From: Lachnospiraceae bacterium
GTDB taxonomy: Bacteria; Bacillota; Clostridia; Lachnospirales; Lachnospiraceae
DNA length: 52,778 nucleotides
Direction of reading: 5' to 3'
Assembly: GCA_024699645.1 (NCBI GenBank)
Contig: JAILPE010000105.1
Span: 1 to 52,778 of the forward strand
In this document: positions 51,193 to 52,778 of the stretch, piece after piece
Layout of the letters: every line of letters starts with the position of its first letter
Numbering within the stretch: the first letter of the stretch is position 1
The notes under the pieces: generated by a model
The model's input: the letters and a program-made list of their open reading frames with translations, nothing else
Told to the model about the DNA's origin: nothing
Databases searched by the model: none
Made by a program: the position numbers and the translations under genes

Positions 51193-52778
51193 ATGGCACA
51201 GAGAAACGGCGGCAGCGGCAAATCCGGTGGATCCGGCACTGCGCGCAGAACAGGAGAAAAAAAGAGTTCGGGACAGGTTAAAAGGACTACGGTCAGGAAG
51301 CCGGCGAATGCGGAAGAAAATCCCGTCAGACGCCGCGCTGTCAAGGAAGAGACTGTTGTTAGGGATCCGGAACGTGAGAGCATGAGGGGAGATTCGTCAC
51401 TTAAAGATGAGATCGCCGTTATTTGTGTTCTCCTTTTTTCTGTGCTTCTTATACTCAGTTATTTCGGAATCTGCGGATCGTTCGGAACAATAGTGAACAC
51501 CGTGGTTTTCGGTCTTTTTGGTATTATCGGTTATGTTTTTCCTTTCCTGCTTTTTGCGGTCACTCTGATCGTTTTGGCCAATAAACATAATCGTTCTGTG
51601 ATCAGGAAAGTTCTGTATTTCTCCGGAATGATAATCTGTGTCGCTACACTTATCGAGTTAATATCCGGCTACAACGAAAGTCTCGGATTCTTTGATCATT
51701 TTACAAATTCCGCACTTGATTACACCGGAAACATGCCTGCTTACGGCGGATTGCTCGGTGGCATGATCTGCTTTTTGCTTTGCCCTTTCATGGGAAAGGT
51801 GGCTACAGCCATCATCATGATCGTTCTTGCCATTATTTTCTTCCTGCTCATTGCCGGAAGAGCGATATTCACTCCGCTCACCAAAAAAGGTATCGAACAC
51901 CACAGGGAACACAGAGAGCAGGAGAGGATCAGACGCGAGGAGATGGCCGACGAGGGTTATCCTGAGGAAGGCTTTTTTGGCAGACATGGGCGTCGTGGCC
52001 GTGAGAGCGGCATGAGCCTCGAAGAGGCCGAGAAGATAGTCATGGAAGCGCATGAAAAAAGCCTGAAAAAGAAGGGCTTTATAGACATGCTTCTTGAAGA
52101 GGGTGCCGAAAACGGCGGAAATAAGACGGATAACGATAACGAAGTATCTCAGGAGCATGCAGAAGCATCTGACGCTTATGACAACGAGATCGAGTTCTCC
52201 TCAGAAACTGACGACGATGTTGTTTCGAGGGAGCTCAAACGCAAGTTCTCGGGTCGTGATAATGAAGATCCGTCACGGATAACGAGCGCCGGTTCACATA
52301 TCGAACGTGGGCAGATCCTCGGTCGCCGGGGCGCGAACAGACACTGCATGGTGGATGACGGTTTTGAATCGTCTGTCGGAAGGCTTTCGGATTCAAGAGA
52401 AGAAGAATATACAAGATCGGATTTTGAAGAGGTTGGTGAAAGTGCGTCGTTCCTCAGTGAGACTGCAGGTACGACGAGTTTTGGAGAAAGTACACACAAA
52501 ACTGCTGACAGTACACAGGAAGTTGCACCGGGCACGAGTGACTTTGAGAGCGGTACACAAGAATCTGCACCGGGCTCGAGTGACTTTGAGAACAGTACCG
52601 CAGAATATGGGGAAGACGTGCAGAAGTCTTCGGATAAGGCAGACGGATCAGCTCAAAACGCAACCGGGGCTGTTTCGAATCCGAATGCCGAGACACAGAC
52701 AAGCGAACCGAAGATAATACCTTATGTATTCCCTCCCATCAGTCTGCTCACAAAGAACAAGTCGGCCGCGAAGAATGG
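51193..52778 (+). CDS. ftsK: DNA translocase FtsK/SpoIIIE (partial, runs off right edge)
   Basis: The frame is open for 528 codons from the ATG at 51193 to the window end. A basic, Gly/Ser-rich N-terminus (1-70) precedes four transmembrane helices (about 75-225, for example IAVICVLLFSVLLILSYFGI and AIIMIVLAIIFFLLIAGRAI), the septal anchor of FtsK/SpoIIIE. A long acidic linker follows, with 14-residue repeats near residue 440-470, then YVFPPISLLTKNKS, the conserved lead-in to the motor domain. The ATPase and gamma domains lie outside the window. Role: pumping chromosome DNA through the division or sporulation septum. Confidence 0.93.
   Translation, partial: MAQRNGGSGKSGGSGTARRTGEKKSSGQVKRTTVRKPANAEENPVRRRAVKEETVVRDPERESMRGDSSLKDEIAVICVLLFSVLLILSYFGICGSFGTIVNTVVFGLFGIIGYVFPFLLFAVTLIVLANKHNRSVIRKVLYFSGMIICVATLIELISGYNESLGFFDHFTNSALDYTGNMPAYGGLLGGMICFLLCPFMGKVATAIIMIVLAIIFFLLIAGRAIFTPLTKKGIEHHREHREQERIRREEMADEGYPEEGFFGRHGRRGRESGMSLEEAEKIVMEAHEKSLKKKGFIDMLLEEGAENGGNKTDNDNEVSQEHAEASDAYDNEIEFSSETDDDVVSRELKRKFSGRDNEDPSRITSAGSHIERGQILGRRGANRHCMVDDGFESSVGRLSDSREEEYTRSDFEEVGESASFLSETAGTTSFGESTHKTADSTQEVAPGTSDFESGTQESAPGSSDFENSTAEYGEDVQKSSDKADGSAQNATGAVSNPNAETQTSEPKIIPYVFPPISLLTKNKSAAKN
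52511..52610 (+). repeat. 42-bp in-frame tandem repeats in the ftsK linker
   Basis: GTACACAGGAAGTTGCACCG at 52511, a close copy at 52553 and a degenerate one at 52595 encode TQEVAPGTSDFESG-type 14-residue units. Confidence 0.85.

Overview
The window is chromosomal DNA from a Gram-positive, anaerobic Clostridia-type bacterium, most likely a Lachnospiraceae member of the Butyrivibrio type. This is inferred from Firmicutes-style GGAGG ribosome sites, an HrcA/CIRCE-controlled small heat-shock gene, LytTR/AgrC-type signalling, a cytoplasmic GH9 glucanase, an S4-domain YlmH-like protein, a CoaX pantothenate kinase, BspA-like and Big2-like surface modules, and a DUF6145-type protein. No rRNA, tRNA, CRISPR array, insertion sequence or prophage was seen. 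About 45 intact genes are packed on both strands, and both ends are cut inside genes: a secreted protein at the left and ftsK at the right.

Layout. 1-2 kb (minus): a radical SAM/SPASM enzyme directly upstream of a secreted protein. 2.3-6.5 kb (plus): a nuclease lipoprotein, a SAM-methyltransferase-like protein, two ArsC/Spx-like thioredoxin-fold proteins, an isochorismatase, a membrane mini-protein carrying only the last peptide deformylase motif, and a YgjP-like metallopeptidase, then a truncated adhesin remnant. 6.9-11.3 kb: a CapA protein, a divergent shikimate-kinase-like protein and a convergent MurD-CapA fusion. 11.6-19 kb: a BspA-like metalloprotease, a DnaQ-type exonuclease, Hsp20, a Dabb protein and two secreted proteins. 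19.7-23.9 kb: citrate synthase, aminopeptidase C and phosphoglycerate mutase. 24-27 kb (minus): a GHKL kinase, a LytTR response regulator and a lone LytTR protein, separated by tandem repeats. 27.8-37.2 kb (plus): a self-regulated PadR gene with a flavodoxin-SCP2 fusion, an ABC-F ATPase, HAD phosphatase, esterase, deacetylase, DUF3737, histidine phosphatase and EamA transporter. 37.3-46.6 kb: GH9, a zinc-type macrodomain, an SPFH/ribbon-helix-helix pair, DUF6145-coaX-dus, the YlmH-like gene and folC. 47-52.8 kb: pnp, a chemoreceptor-like protein and ftsK.

How parts fit together. The PadR promoter carries two palindromes that can close it on both sides of the -10. The SPFH/RHH pair has two palindromes one helical turn apart at its promoter, suggesting control by the small RHH protein. 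The kinase, regulator and LytTR genes form one signalling cluster.

The most unusual signal is DNA-level and spread over the window. Many genes have their 3' end, stop codon included, tandemly duplicated once or several times (units 32-64 bp, mostly not multiples of 3), while interdomain linkers of other genes carry in-frame tandem expansions (30-48 bp). At pepC this has shifted the frame of the C-terminus. This pattern, the MurD-CapA fusion, the radical SAM/secreted protein pair and the mini-deformylase are the best leads for something undescribed.
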